Shown here piece by piece: positions 33,968-43,011 of a stretch of 62,394 nt of DNA. The position numbers and the translations under genes are program-made. Within the stretch, counting starts at the first letter, position 1. Each line of letters opens with the position of its first letter. Source of the DNA: JBAZTO01 sp041661865 (GTDB lineage Bacteria > Planctomycetota > Phycisphaerae > SM23-33); NCBI GenBank assembly GCA_041661865.1, contig JBAZTO010000022.1, positions 1-62,394 on the forward strand, read 5' to 3'. The notes beneath the pieces are model-generated. The model was not told the DNA's origin, made no database searches, and saw nothing but the letters and a program-made list of their open reading frames with translations.

Positions 33968-35527
33968 TCACTGTTCCAGTTGTTCCGGCGCCAAGAGGAT
34001 TTCCTTCAGCCGGGCCATGAACCTGGCCGCCAGCAGCCCGTCGATCAGGCGGTGGTCGGCGCTGAGGGTCATGGTCATCACCTTGCCCGGGCGCATCGCG
34101 CCGCCGCTGACGATCACGTCCTCGCGCACGGCCCCGACGGCCAGGATCGACGCCTCGGGCGGATTGATGATGGCGGCAAACTCCTCCACGCCGAACATGC
34201 CCAGGTTGGTGATGGTGAAGACGCCCTGTCCGAGACCTTCGATCTTGCCCTTCCGCGCCGACTCGGCGATCTGGCGCGTGCGTGCAGCCAGGGCCTGGAG
34301 ACCCATTGTCTCGGCCGCCACGATCACCGGCACGACCAGGCCGTCGTCCATGCCCACGGCGATGCCGATGTTGGCGCCGGGGAACTCGACGATCTCGTCC
34401 TTGTCCACGCGGCTGCGGAAGGCGGGGAACTCGGCGATGGCCCGCGCGCAGGCCGCCGTCACCACATCGTTGACGCTGCATGCGAACTTCGCCTTGGCCG
34501 AGCGATAGAAGGCCATCATCGGCTCGGCGTCAACGGTCGCCCGCATGTAGAAGTGCGGGATATTCTGCTTGGAGGCCAGCAGGTTCCTGGCGATGGCCTT
34601 GCGCATGGGGCTCATTCGGCGGCGGACCACTTCGCCGCTGACGGGCGCGACGCGGGCGGGGGCCTGCGTGGGAACGTCGCTGGAGAGGATCCTTCCGCCC
34701 GGGCCTTTGCCGGCCCCGACGGCTGAGAGGTCGATGCCGCGCTGGTCGGCAAGCTTCCGCGCCGCCGGCGAGGCCTTGACCCGCCCGCCGGAGGTGACGG
34801 CAGGGGCCTGGGCTGACACTTCCCCGACCGCAGCCGTCGCCGCCGCTGCCTGGGGCGCGGCGTTGGTCGGGCCGCTTGCCGGCTTGGCAGCGCTCGGCGC
34901 ACTGGCCAGATAGGCATCCACGGCTGCGTCGTCCTCGGCCAGGTAGGCCACCGGCTGGAGCACCGCCGCGGTCTCGCCCGCATTGAGCACGATCCGCGAG
35001 ATTCGGCCCGCATCGGTCGCCTCGACCTCGATGGTGGCCTTGTCGGTCTCCACGTCGAAGATGATGTCGCCGGCCTTGATTCTGTCGCCCACCTTGACGT
35101 GCCAGGCGACGATCTCAGCCTCTTCGACCGACTGACCGGCCTTGGGCATCAGAATGGGCACAACGCCGGCGGGCGGATGAGCAGGGGCGGCCGGCGCAGG
35201 TGCGGCAGTTTTTTGTGTATCGCTCGCAGCCGCTTGCGGCTTTGCATGCTCAGGAATAGGACTGACGCTTGCCCCGAGCACAATCGCTTCATCGGGCTGG
35301 CCGATCAGCGCCACGGGCGTATGCACCGGGACCGTCTCGCCTTCGGGGACAAGAATTTTTCGCAGCGTGCCGGAGTGAGTCGACTCCACCTCGATGGTGG
35401 CCTTGTCGGTCTCGACCTCCAGCAGCACCTCGCCCTCAGCGACGGCCTGGCCCTCGGCCTTCCGCCACTTAACGATCGTGCCGTCTTCCATCGACTGTCC
35501 AGCCTTGGGCATTTTGATCTCAAACAT
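33968..35527 (-). CDS. Dihydrolipoamide acyltransferase (E2) with two lipoyl domains
   Basis: 519 aa. Two lipoyl domains (about 2-76 and 124-198) with lipoylated lysines K42 and K163 in E-T-D-K-A-T-I-E-V-E, joined by an Ala/Pro linker. An E1/E3-binding domain lies near 252-288 (V-K-A-S-P-A-A-R-K-L-A), then a catalytic domain ending with S-A-D-H-R-L-I-D-G (His and Asp). The acyl group (acetyl, branched chain or other) cannot be told from motifs. It is the first gene of a six-gene minus-strand operon and is transcribed from a promoter shared with the DeoR-type gene. Confidence 0.92.
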   Translation of the reverse strand: MFEIKMPKAGQSMEDGTIVKWRKAEGQAVAEGEVLLEVETDKATIEVESTHSGTLRKILVPEGETVPVHTPVALIGQPDEAIVLGASVSPIPEHAKPQAAASDTQKTAAPAPAAPAHPPAGVVPILMPKAGQSVEEAEIVAWHVKVGDRIKAGDIIFDVETDKATIEVEATDAGRISRIVLNAGETAAVLQPVAYLAEDDAAVDAYLASAPSAAKPASGPTNAAPQAAAATAAVGEVSAQAPAVTSGGRVKASPAARKLADQRGIDLSAVGAGKGPGGRILSSDVPTQAPARVAPVSGEVVRRRMSPMRKAIARNLLASKQNIPHFYMRATVDAEPMMAFYRSAKAKFACSVNDVVTAACARAIAEFPAFRSRVDKDEIVEFPGANIGIAVGMDDGLVVPVIVAAETMGLQALAARTRQIAESARKGKIEGLGQGVFTITNLGMFGVEEFAAIINPPEASILAVGAVREDVIVSGGAMRPGKVMTMTLSADHRLIDGLLAARFMARLKEILLAPEQLEQ

Positions 35528-35572
35528 GGTGCCACCGATCCTATTTCAGACTATTGCCTTCGTCAGATGCTC

Positions 35573-35601
35573 AAAGTAGCTGCGATGGCCAGATAAGTCA
35601 A
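35573..35601 (-). promoter_or_regulatory. Promoter of the E2-led operon
   Basis: On the minus strand TTGACT (35596-35601) and TACTTT (35573-35578) are 17 bases apart, 46 bases before the E2 start codon. The operator half-sites begin about 28 bases upstream of the -35, where a DeoR-type protein could act by looping or blocking. Confidence 0.55.
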
Positions 35602-35621
35602 GCAAAAGGTTAACTTTTATG

Positions 35622-35650
35622 TTGAAGTTGTGATCGAAACGTGCTAAATA
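35622..35650 (+). promoter_or_regulatory. Promoter of the DeoR-type gene
   Basis: TTGAAG (35622-35627) and TAAATA (35645-35650) are 17 bases apart. An operator half-site lies in the spacer and a palindromic pair covers the expected start of transcription, a layout that fits autorepression. Confidence 0.5.
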
Positions 35651-35679
35651 TGTGATTGATTTTGATCGAATCGATCACA
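35629..35679. promoter_or_regulatory. Candidate DeoR-family operator, three half-sites
   Basis: TGTGATTGATT (35651-35661) and AATCGATCACA (35669-35679) are inverted copies differing at one base. A third copy in direct orientation, TGTGATCGAAA, lies at 35629-35639. The site ends one base before the regulator's own start codon and lies between two divergent promoters. Confidence 0.65.
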
Positions 35680-35680
35680 C

Positions 35681-36526
35681 ATGAAATATACGACACAACA
35701 ACGCCGCGACCTTATACTTTCTCAAGTACTTGAGAATAATCATGTTAAGGTTAAGGAACTTGCAGACAGCATCGCCGTTTCCGAGGCGACGGTGCGGCGG
35801 GACCTCAAGAGCCTGGCGGACGACAATCAGATCAAGCTCGTCTACGGCGGGGCCGAGCAGTTGCGGATTTCAGATTTTTCCTTCCGGGCCAAAGCCAGGC
35901 GGAATTATGAGGCCAAGCGGGTCGTCGGCCGTCTTGCGGCGGAGTTGATCGGCGACGACGAGCAGATCTTCATCGATTCGGGCACCACCTGCTTTGAGCT
36001 GGCCCCCATGCTCAAACGCAAGCGCGGGTTGACCATCATCGCCAATTCGTCCCGTTTGGTGCTGGAACTGCCTGACGTTCCTGGAATTAACATCATTACC
36101 CTCGGTGGGCGCTACCGGCCTGACCGCATGGACGCCGTCGGCCCGCTCGCAACTGCAGCACTTGACCAGCTAAGAGGTTACACCGCGCTGATCGGTGCAG
36201 ACGGCCTGAGCATGGATTTTGGCCTCACCGCCAGCGACATGGAGAGCGCGTTCCTGTTTCGCCAGGCCGTCCAGAACGCCGCCGCCACCTGGCTGCTGGT
36301 GGATCACAGCAAGTTTCTCACGCCCTCCCTGTTCAAGATTGTCGATTGGGAGGCGATTTCGCGTGTTATCACCGACTGCCCGCCCCGGCCGGAGTGGGCG
36401 GAGTTTCTGTCCGCAAGGAATATCGAGGTCATATACCCCCAGGAGGCGGCGCCGGCCGTCGAGGGTCCACAGTTAACTGAAACTTCACCGCCAGAGAGTC
36501 CAACAAGCGATCACTCGCAGGAGTAA
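35681..36526 (+). CDS. DeoR/GlpR-family transcription regulator
   Basis: 281 aa. N-terminal DeoR helix-turn-helix (about 5-58: R-R-D-L-I-L-S-Q-V-L, V-K-E-L-A-D-S-I-A-V-S-E-A-T-V-R-R-D-L) and a C-terminal DeoRC sugar-phosphate domain (about 78-235: I-F-I-D-S-G-T-T-C-F-E-L, then G-A-D-G-L, D-H-S-K). Such proteins are usually repressors released by phosphorylated sugars. It lies three bases upstream of the E1 gene and divergent to the E2 operon. That layout makes it the likely regulator of both. Confidence 0.88.
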   Translation: MKYTTQQRRDLILSQVLENNHVKVKELADSIAVSEATVRRDLKSLADDNQIKLVYGGAEQLRISDFSFRAKARRNYEAKRVVGRLAAELIGDDEQIFIDSGTTCFELAPMLKRKRGLTIIANSSRLVLELPDVPGINIITLGGRYRPDRMDAVGPLATAALDQLRGYTALIGADGLSMDFGLTASDMESAFLFRQAVQNAAATWLLVDHSKFLTPSLFKIVDWEAISRVITDCPPRPEWAEFLSARNIEVIYPQEAAPAVEGPQLTETSPPESPTSDHSQE

Positions 36527-36529
36527 GCA

Positions 36530-39001
36530 ATGCCCAAGTGCCACATGATTTTGCCGGAGGATGTTCGTCGAAAAGGTCAGGTCACTTTCGAGCCTATCCC
36601 CGTCAACCAGTACGACAAGAGCATCAAGGATGAAATGAAGCGTCTGGGCAAGGAGGACATGGTCGGTATCCACCGCGATATGACCATTATCCGCCTGTTC
36701 GAGAACATGCTCAACGAGGTCAAGCTCCGCGGCAACTACCAGGGCATCGAGTACAACCATCGCGGCCCGGCGCACCTTTCGATGGGGCAGGAGTCTGCCG
36801 CCGTCGGGCAGGCGTTCCTGCTGGGCGTGGACGACCATATTTACGGCAGCCATCGCAGCCACGGCGAGATCCTGGCCAAGGGCCTCTCGGCCATCGCCAA
36901 GCTTGACGACAAGGCGCTGATGGACATCATGAAGGGCTACTTCGGCGGCGACTGCCTCCGCGTGGTGGAGAAGGACGCCGACGGCACGGTCAAGGGCCTG
37001 GCCGTCGACTTCCTGATCTACGGCGCGCTGGCGGAAATCTTCGGCCGCGAGACGGGGCTCAACAAGGGCATGGGCGGCTCGATGCACGCCTTCTTCCCGC
37101 CCTTTGGCATCTACCCCAACAACGCCATCGTCGGCGGCTCGGGCGACATCGCCGTCGGGGCGGCCATGTTCAAGCACATCAATCGCAAGGCCGGCCTGGT
37201 CATCGCCAACATCGGCGACGCCTCGCTGGGCTGCGGGCCGGTGTGGGAAGGCCTGTGCATGGCCACGATGGACCAGTACCGCCTGCTGTGGGATGAAGCC
37301 CATCGCGGCGGGCTGCCGCTGATTATCAACTTCGTCAACAATTTCTACGGCATGGGCGGCCAGCCGGTCGGCGAGACCATGGGCCTGAACACCCTGGCCC
37401 GCCTGGGCGCGGGCGTCCGGCCCGACCAACTCCACGCCGAGCGCGTGGACGGCTTCAACCCGCTGGCCGTCATCGACGCCATCCGCCGCAAGAAGGAAAT
37501 CCTCGCCCGCCGCGAGGGCCCGGTCCTGCTGGACACCGTCACCTACCGCTACAGCGGCCACTCGCCCTCCGACGCCAGCTCCTACCGCGAGAAGAGCGAG
37601 GTCGAGGCCTGGCAGAAGGTCGATCCGCTGAAGGTTTATCCCGCCCAGCTCGTCGAGGCCGGCGTGTGCAAGCAGGCTGACATCGACAGCCTCCACAAGC
37701 ACTGCGAAGAGCTGATCCTCAAGGCCTACCGCAAGGCCGTCGATCTGAACATCTCGCCGCGGGCCGACCTCAAGAAGGTGCATTGCCTGCTCGAGCAGAC
37801 GATGTTCTCCAACCAGAAGGTCGAGTCGATGGAGCCGGGCCGCAAGGCTGAGCTGCTGTTGGCCCCGAAGGACAACCCCCGCGTGGCCCAGATCGCCAAG
37901 CGAAGCCGCAGCGGCCTGGATGCCTCGGGCAAGGCCCTGCCCAAGGCCAAGTGTGTCTCGCTGCGTGACGCCCTGTTCGAGGCTATTCTTGACCGCTTCG
38001 CCGTCGACCCGACGCTGGTGGCCTACGGCGAGGAAAACCGCGATTGGGGCGGGGCGTTCGCCGTCTACCGCGGATTGACCGAGGCCCTGCCCTATCACCG
38101 CCTGTTCAACTCGCCCATTTCCGAGGGCGCGATCATCGGCTCAGCCGTCGGGTACGCGTTGGAAGGCGGGCGCGCCTTGGTCGAACTGATGTACTGCGAC
38201 TTCATGGGGCGGGCCGGCGACCAACTCTTCAACCAGCTTTCCAAGTGGCAGTCCATGTCGGGAGGCCTGCTGAAGATGCCGGTGGTCGTGCGCGTCTCGG
38301 TGGGCTCGAAGTACGGCGCCCAGCACAGCCAGGACTGGACCAGCATGTGCGCCCACATCCCGGGGCTCAAGGTGGTCTTCCCGGCTACCCCGTATGACGC
38401 CAAGGGCCTGATGTACTCCGCCCTGACGGGCACCGACCCGGTGATCTTCTTCGAGAGCCAGCGGATTTACGAGCAGAGCGAAGAGTTCCATCCCGGCGGC
38501 GTGCCTGAAGGCTACTACGAGGTCAAGATCGGCGAGCCGGAGATCAAGAAGGCCGGCAAGGATCTGACGATTCTCACCATCGGCGCGACGCTGTATCGGG
38601 CGCTGGAGGCGGCCAAGACGCTGGAAGAAAAGCACGGCGTTTCCTGCGAGGTCATCGACGCCCGCTCGATCGTGCCCTTTAATTTCGGCCCGGTGATCGA
38701 GTCGGTCAAGAAGACCCGCAAGATCCTGCTGGCCTCCGACGCCTGCGAGCGCGGCAGTGCGTTGCAGACCTTCGCGGCTAAGATCACGCAACTGGCCTTC
38801 GACGAACTGGACGCCCCGCCGGTGGTGATGGGCGCCCGCAACTGGATCACCCCCGCCGACGAGGTCGAGGATGCCTTCTTCCCCTATCCCTGCGACCTGA
38901 TCGACGCCGTGCATGAGCACATCCAGCCGCTGCCGGGTTACACCGTCACCCGCGATTGCGGCAACGAGGAACTTATGCGCCGAAGCACCGAAGGGATTTA
39001 A
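36530..39001 (+). CDS. 2-oxoacid dehydrogenase E1, fused alpha and beta subunits
   Basis: 823 aa. The first half (about 45-400) is an E1-alpha: H-R-G-P-A-H-L-S-M-G-Q-E, S-H-R-S-H-G-E, N-K-G-M-G-G-S-M-H, and the thiamine diphosphate motif G-D-A-S...N-N (I-G-D-A-S-L-G-C then F-V-N-N-F-Y-G). The second half (about 480-815) is an E1-beta: Y-G-E-E-N, F-N-S-P-I-S-E, Y-C-D-F-M and G-T-D-P-V-I-F-F-E. With E2 and E3 it completes a dehydrogenase complex; substrate (pyruvate, acetoin or branched chain) is not decided. The fused form is less common than separate genes. Confidence 0.88.
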   Translation: MPKCHMILPEDVRRKGQVTFEPIPVNQYDKSIKDEMKRLGKEDMVGIHRDMTIIRLFENMLNEVKLRGNYQGIEYNHRGPAHLSMGQESAAVGQAFLLGVDDHIYGSHRSHGEILAKGLSAIAKLDDKALMDIMKGYFGGDCLRVVEKDADGTVKGLAVDFLIYGALAEIFGRETGLNKGMGGSMHAFFPPFGIYPNNAIVGGSGDIAVGAAMFKHINRKAGLVIANIGDASLGCGPVWEGLCMATMDQYRLLWDEAHRGGLPLIINFVNNFYGMGGQPVGETMGLNTLARLGAGVRPDQLHAERVDGFNPLAVIDAIRRKKEILARREGPVLLDTVTYRYSGHSPSDASSYREKSEVEAWQKVDPLKVYPAQLVEAGVCKQADIDSLHKHCEELILKAYRKAVDLNISPRADLKKVHCLLEQTMFSNQKVESMEPGRKAELLLAPKDNPRVAQIAKRSRSGLDASGKALPKAKCVSLRDALFEAILDRFAVDPTLVAYGEENRDWGGAFAVYRGLTEALPYHRLFNSPISEGAIIGSAVGYALEGGRALVELMYCDFMGRAGDQLFNQLSKWQSMSGGLLKMPVVVRVSVGSKYGAQHSQDWTSMCAHIPGLKVVFPATPYDAKGLMYSALTGTDPVIFFESQRIYEQSEEFHPGGVPEGYYEVKIGEPEIKKAGKDLTILTIGATLYRALEAAKTLEEKHGVSCEVIDARSIVPFNFGPVIESVKKTRKILLASDACERGSALQTFAAKITQLAFDELDAPPVVMGARNWITPADEVEDAFFPYPCDLIDAVHEHIQPLPGYTVTRDCGNEELMRRSTEGI

Positions 39002-39038
39002 TGGTCCGTTACATATGATCTGATAAGTACCACGACCA
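38998..39038. mobile_element. MITE-like element, truncated inverted copy 3
   Basis: TTAATGGTCCGTTACATATG followed by ATCTGATAAGTACCACG matches the reverse complement of the right end of copy 2 (TTAGTGTCCTGTCACATCTG...) over about 37 bases with a few changes and one indel each way. The E1 stop codon TAA (38999-39001) lies in it. The other end is missing. Confidence 0.5.
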
Positions 39039-39210
39039 CGGCACCCGGCATCAGAACCGGGTTATCGGCACCAACGACGCCCTGGCGGCCAACCTGGCTG
39101 GAAAGATCAACGCCCTGGCCGCCAAGAAGCTGTCGCAACCGCTGACGGAAGGGAATACCGGAGTACCGTGAGACCAGAATGCCGGAAGACAGGTCGTAGG
39201 AGAGTCCACT
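39039..39210. other. Open remnant, no identified gene
   Basis: The plus strand stays open for about 45 codons (R-V-I-G-T-N-D-A-L-A-A-N-L-A-G-K-I-N-A-L-A-A-K-K-L) up to TGA at 39169-39171, with no start codon or ribosome site. Composition is protein-like, so it may be the broken 3' end of a gene lost next to the mobile repeat. I cannot name a family. Confidence 0.35.
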
Positions 39211-39591
39211 GTGTTAGCCCACTCAATGTTGCCCGTTTTTGCGATATTCCAGCTTGGTATTGTGGCTGGTATTTTGATTCCCTGGACCGTTGCTGGCTGG
39301 CCCCTTCTTTGGTTTGGAATCAGGTCGCTGAAACCGGTAGTGCCCAGCGTTGGGCTCGCCAGATGCTTTGGCGTGATGGCGGTCGCGACCGTTTCGGCCT
39401 TGTTGATGTCGCCGGTTCCTTTTCTGGGCCTGCCAGCCGCCTTTGCTGTATTCTACTTGCTCATGAAGTGGATGCTCAGACTCAGTCACCGTAATGCGTG
39501 TCGAGCCTTGCTACCTACTTTGGGCACCATAGTAATCATCCTTCCATTCCATCATTGGATCTTCTGGCCGTGGTGGCTTGGGCTGTTTTAA
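39211..39591 (+). CDS. Small membrane protein, 126 aa
   Basis: GTG start with AGGAGAG at 39199-39205. Four hydrophobic segments (about 8-28, 45-63, 67-86, 98-120) and few charged residues (W-P-W-W-L-G-L-F C-terminus). An integral membrane protein of unknown role. Codon use is less GC-biased than in its neighbours, which may point to acquired DNA. Confidence 0.55.
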   Translation: MLAHSMLPVFAIFQLGIVAGILIPWTVAGWPLLWFGIRSLKPVVPSVGLARCFGVMAVATVSALLMSPVPFLGLPAAFAVFYLLMKWMLRLSHRNACRALLPTLGTIVIILPFHHWIFWPWWLGLF

Positions 39592-39886
39592 TGACGTTGG
39601 CGGCCAGACACCGTGCGGGGCATCATCCTGGGTAACCACGACACCGGCCCCGCCGTCTTTCTATTCCTTACTTCGGCTTTCGATAGTTGCCGCGGACTTT
39701 CTCGGCTTGGTACTTGAGATCATTGGCAGGCTCATTCATGGCCTGGAGTTTACATGGCCCAGCCGGACGGCGGCAAGGCTTGGCCCTGCCGCCAAGGACT
39801 TCCTCGCGCCGACGCTAGAATGGATTGCGGAAGATGAAGGTCCAGACCATGAGAACCGGTGACGATGGAAGCTGAGGCAAAAGCAC
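39592..39886. other. No gene identified
   Basis: Short frames are open on both strands but none has a ribosome site or protein-family resemblance. No hairpin family seen. Confidence 0.4.
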
Positions 39887-40720
39887 ATGACCCAAGGCCC
39901 CCATGCTCAGATACGCGATGGCCGGAGCGTGGCACGTATCCTGACCGACGGCCGGCTGGCCAGCCTGCCCCTGACGGCCGGCATGGAGGAGTCCGCATCG
40001 GTTTGCCTGGCCTGTGACAATCCTTCGCTGCTGGCTGGGCAGCTATGCGACGGCAAGGCCCAGGCCGCCCTGATCCCGGTGTTCGAGCTTCATTGCAGCC
40101 AAAGGCCGCTGACGATCATCCCCGCCGCCTGCGTGTCTTTTTGCGGCGCGGCGCCGACGCTCCAGATCCTTTCGCATCGCCCGGCCAAACGCATCGAGAC
40201 GCTTTGGATCAAGGCAGAGGACAAGTCGGCGGCGGTGCTGGCCGAGGTGATCTGGTGGCATGAGTTCAGCCGTCGTCTCCGAGTGCTGCCCTTCCTCTCG
40301 TCCAGGGGTTCGCCGCCGGCAGATGCCGAGGCGATCCTGTCCACAAGCGACTCGCTTATTACCGCAAGTTCGTCCTCCTTTCAGCACCACTTCGACCTGG
40401 GGGCTTTGTGGAGCGAGATCACCGGCCTGCCGCTGGTGACCCAGGTCTGGGCGGCTGTCGATAATGCGACACTCGACAACCTTTATGCCCTCCTGCTGGA
40501 GGCCCGGCGTGTCGGCGACCGCCGGCTCGCGGACATCGCCGCCGCCTTCGCCCGCGAACATTCCTGCCCAGTCGAGGTGGTGGAGGCCTACCTCACGCGC
40601 CGCGTACAGACGGAACTGACCGACGCCCATCGCGAGGGTCTGGAGGATTTCTTCGACCTGGCCATGCGGGGCGGCGTGATCGACCAGCCGCGCCCGCTGC
40701 ATTTCTTCGAGACAGGATAG
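39887..40720 (+). CDS. mqnA: MqnA-like menaquinone biosynthesis protein
   Basis: 277 aa, two-lobed substrate-binding-protein fold. In the futalosine route MqnA dehydrates chorismate. Supporting patterns: A-A-L-I-P-V-F-E-L near the cleft, P-A-A-C-V-S-F-C-G-A-A, and D-L-G-A-L-W-S-E-I-T-G-L-P-L-V-T-Q-V-W, the conserved D-L-G-x-x-W-x-x-x-T-G-L-P-F-V-F-x-x-W box of MqnA/MqnD. No signal peptide. No other mqn gene is in the window. MqnD is the main alternative. Confidence 0.7.
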   Translation: MTQGPHAQIRDGRSVARILTDGRLASLPLTAGMEESASVCLACDNPSLLAGQLCDGKAQAALIPVFELHCSQRPLTIIPAACVSFCGAAPTLQILSHRPAKRIETLWIKAEDKSAAVLAEVIWWHEFSRRLRVLPFLSSRGSPPADAEAILSTSDSLITASSSSFQHHFDLGALWSEITGLPLVTQVWAAVDNATLDNLYALLLEARRVGDRRLADIAAAFAREHSCPVEVVEAYLTRRVQTELTDAHREGLEDFFDLAMRGGVIDQPRPLHFFETG

Positions 40721-40853
40721 CGAGAAGACCCGCCCCGGCCCGTTTCCGCTTGCATCAGTCTCCCGCCAAAAAAGCAGCGGCTGCCTTTGTGGGGCCGCCG
40801 CCGCAATCAACAATCGTCTGACCTCGGACCCATCAACAGGCCAAGGGGCGTTA

Positions 40854-42851
40854 TCAGAAGTTCTGCTCACCGCTCTGGGCCGGCGCGGAGGAAGGAGCGC
40901 CCTGCCGCATCGGAGCCAAGAAACCCGAGATGATCCCGGCAATGTCCTTGACCAGGTCGTTGGGCACGTAGAGCACCATATGCACGCTGCTGCCGCTGGT
41001 GGCCACGCCCAGCGCGACCGGAGTGCTAGCCGTCATCTGGAAAGGTATGCCCGCCCCGGCGCCGGTGGCCTGCATACCCTTGGATATCAGGGTCACGAGG
41101 TTGCCGACGTTGAACAGGCCGATACCGCAGAGGTTCTTGGGCATGTGCTTCATGACCTCGACTGCGCCGGGGGTGGACAGGATCGTCCCGTTGCCGGCCT
41201 TGGCGGTCTTGATGGCCTCTTCCAGGTACGGCAACGACCCGCCGAAGGTGACCACGACGGTCTTGTCATCGATGGCGGCGATGAAGACGCGAAGCTTTTC
41301 CTCGCCCAGCAGCTTGCCGATCGTTTCGCGGGCGCCCTCGATGTCCGCGACGTTGATCTCCACAACGTCCACGGGGATGTCGCCGACCTTCTCGACTTCC
41401 TTGAGATAGTTCAGCTTGAAGGCCTCCGCGGGCTGGCTCTCAGCCGGCTCGGTGGTGGCCGCTTCATTGGGGTCCTCCGCCGCCACCGGCTTCTTCGACT
41501 GGGCGGCCTTGATCATCGTCATCACGAGGTCGGGGTACTTTTCGCCCAGCATCGAGCGGACCTTGGCTGAGTCCTTGCAGGTCAGCACGTAGGAGAGCCC
41601 GAATACGCCGGATCCTTTTTCCTCGGCCGGTTGTGTGGCTACGGTGGCGCTGGTGGTGCTGGGGGTGCTGGGCACTCCGCCCGCGACGAACTGCACATCG
41701 ACGATCTGTTCGTTCATGGTCAACGCCAGTTCCTTGAAGGAGGCCTGGGTCGCCTCATCCAGTTGAAGGGCCCCGCCCATGAACTTGTCCATCATCTCGG
41801 TGACCATATCGCGATGGGTCTGCGTGGGGTTGCCCGCCCCGGCAAAGGCCAGGACGTAGCCCTTGTCCATCACGCGGCTGAAGGTCGGCGGGGCGACGGG
41901 CTTGAAGGCCGCCAGGTCCTTGCCGATGGTGCTGTCCGCCTTGAAGTCGGCCAGCGTTTCCAGCACGACGCCGGTCTCGGCGAACCGCGCGGCGAGGGTC
42001 AGGCCCGTCATCTGGGACAGCAGGCCCTTGTACATATCCATGTAGGCCTGGAGGATCGCCGGGTTCTGCTGACCGCCCCGCGCCTGTGCGGAGGCCATCT
42101 CGGCTTCAGCCTTCTTCATCAGCGACTCGACGATCGGCATGGCCACGTTCATGTTCAGGTGGATGGCCAGCGCTGAGTTGTCGATCAGGGTTTTCTGGTC
42201 CGCGGGCATCTGGGCGGAGGCGGCGCCGGCCTCAGCGGCCAGGGCATCCAGCACGGCGGCGGTGGGCGACAGGACGACGTACCCGCCCATCTGCGTGGCT
42301 TGGACCTTGCCCACTCGCAGGGCGACCTCGGTGTACTTGCCGGCGGGAGTCTGCTCGTAGTTGCCAAAGACTTCCTTGACGCTCTTGCCGGGCACAAACA
42401 CCGCGAAAGGCAACTTGGGCTTTTCCGCGGCGGTGGCCGGCTCGGTGGTCGCCTCGGACTCCTGGCTGTCCATCATGGCCACCAGGTCCACGCCGAACTT
42501 GTTGGGATCGAGCATCACGAACGCGAAGCCGCCGTTGGGATTGAAACCCTCGCCCAGCATCGCCGCCTGCTTGATCGTATCCAGCAGGCCATTGGGCATC
42601 TTGTCGGCCAGCAGCGGGGCCAGGCCCACGTCGGCGAGGTACTTGTCCACTCCGCCGGTCATCGCGACGACATTGCTGACCACCGCGAAGCCCAGGGCGT
42701 CAGAAGGGAAATACTGCATGACCGGTTCGAGCGGCGGGCCGGCCGGGACGGTCGCGGGAGCCTTGGCGGGGGCGGTCGCCTCCTGCGCCCAAAGCGGGCA
42801 GGCCAGCAGAACCAGGCACATGAAGGCTGTCAGGGTCAGGCATTTTTGCAT
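40854..42851 (-). CDS. Exported hypothetical protein, 665 aa
   Basis: Signal peptide about 1-22 (cut after PLWAQ) and a Pro/Ala-rich linker, then a large mature region of repeated alpha/beta units (Y-F-P-S-D-A-L-G-F-A-V-V, L-A-F-A-G-A-G-N-P-T-Q, V-F-I-A-A-I-D-D-K-T-V-V-V). Thr/Glu-Pro low-complexity segments (TEPAESQPAE) separate blocks. The block pattern recalls the DUF3352-type exported proteins of planctomycetes. No catalytic motif is visible and no partner adjoins it. Confidence 0.6.
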   Translation of the reverse strand: MQKCLTLTAFMCLVLLACPLWAQEATAPAKAPATVPAGPPLEPVMQYFPSDALGFAVVSNVVAMTGGVDKYLADVGLAPLLADKMPNGLLDTIKQAAMLGEGFNPNGGFAFVMLDPNKFGVDLVAMMDSQESEATTEPATAAEKPKLPFAVFVPGKSVKEVFGNYEQTPAGKYTEVALRVGKVQATQMGGYVVLSPTAAVLDALAAEAGAASAQMPADQKTLIDNSALAIHLNMNVAMPIVESLMKKAEAEMASAQARGGQQNPAILQAYMDMYKGLLSQMTGLTLAARFAETGVVLETLADFKADSTIGKDLAAFKPVAPPTFSRVMDKGYVLAFAGAGNPTQTHRDMVTEMMDKFMGGALQLDEATQASFKELALTMNEQIVDVQFVAGGVPSTPSTTSATVATQPAEEKGSGVFGLSYVLTCKDSAKVRSMLGEKYPDLVMTMIKAAQSKKPVAAEDPNEAATTEPAESQPAEAFKLNYLKEVEKVGDIPVDVVEINVADIEGARETIGKLLGEEKLRVFIAAIDDKTVVVTFGGSLPYLEEAIKTAKAGNGTILSTPGAVEVMKHMPKNLCGIGLFNVGNLVTLISKGMQATGAGAGIPFQMTASTPVALGVATSGSSVHMVLYVPNDLVKDIAGIISGFLAPMRQGAPSSAPAQSGEQNF

Positions 42852-43011
42852 GGCAATCTCCTCTTAGGGACCACTTGTTGAAGTCGATTCGATCTCAAAC
42901 GCTCCCGTGTAGTCACTTTCCTATTGTCGGTAGCGGCGTGTGTCAAGATTAATTGTAGGCCGGTCACCGCGCGGGTGACGGCAATTGCAAAACCAACGAG
43001 ACGCGGCTACT

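Noticed and set aside
39578..39862. Plus-strand frame of 94 codons
   Set aside because: No ribosome site, odd composition and it overlaps the end of the membrane protein gene. A 23-codon minus-strand frame here was also set aside as too short to support.
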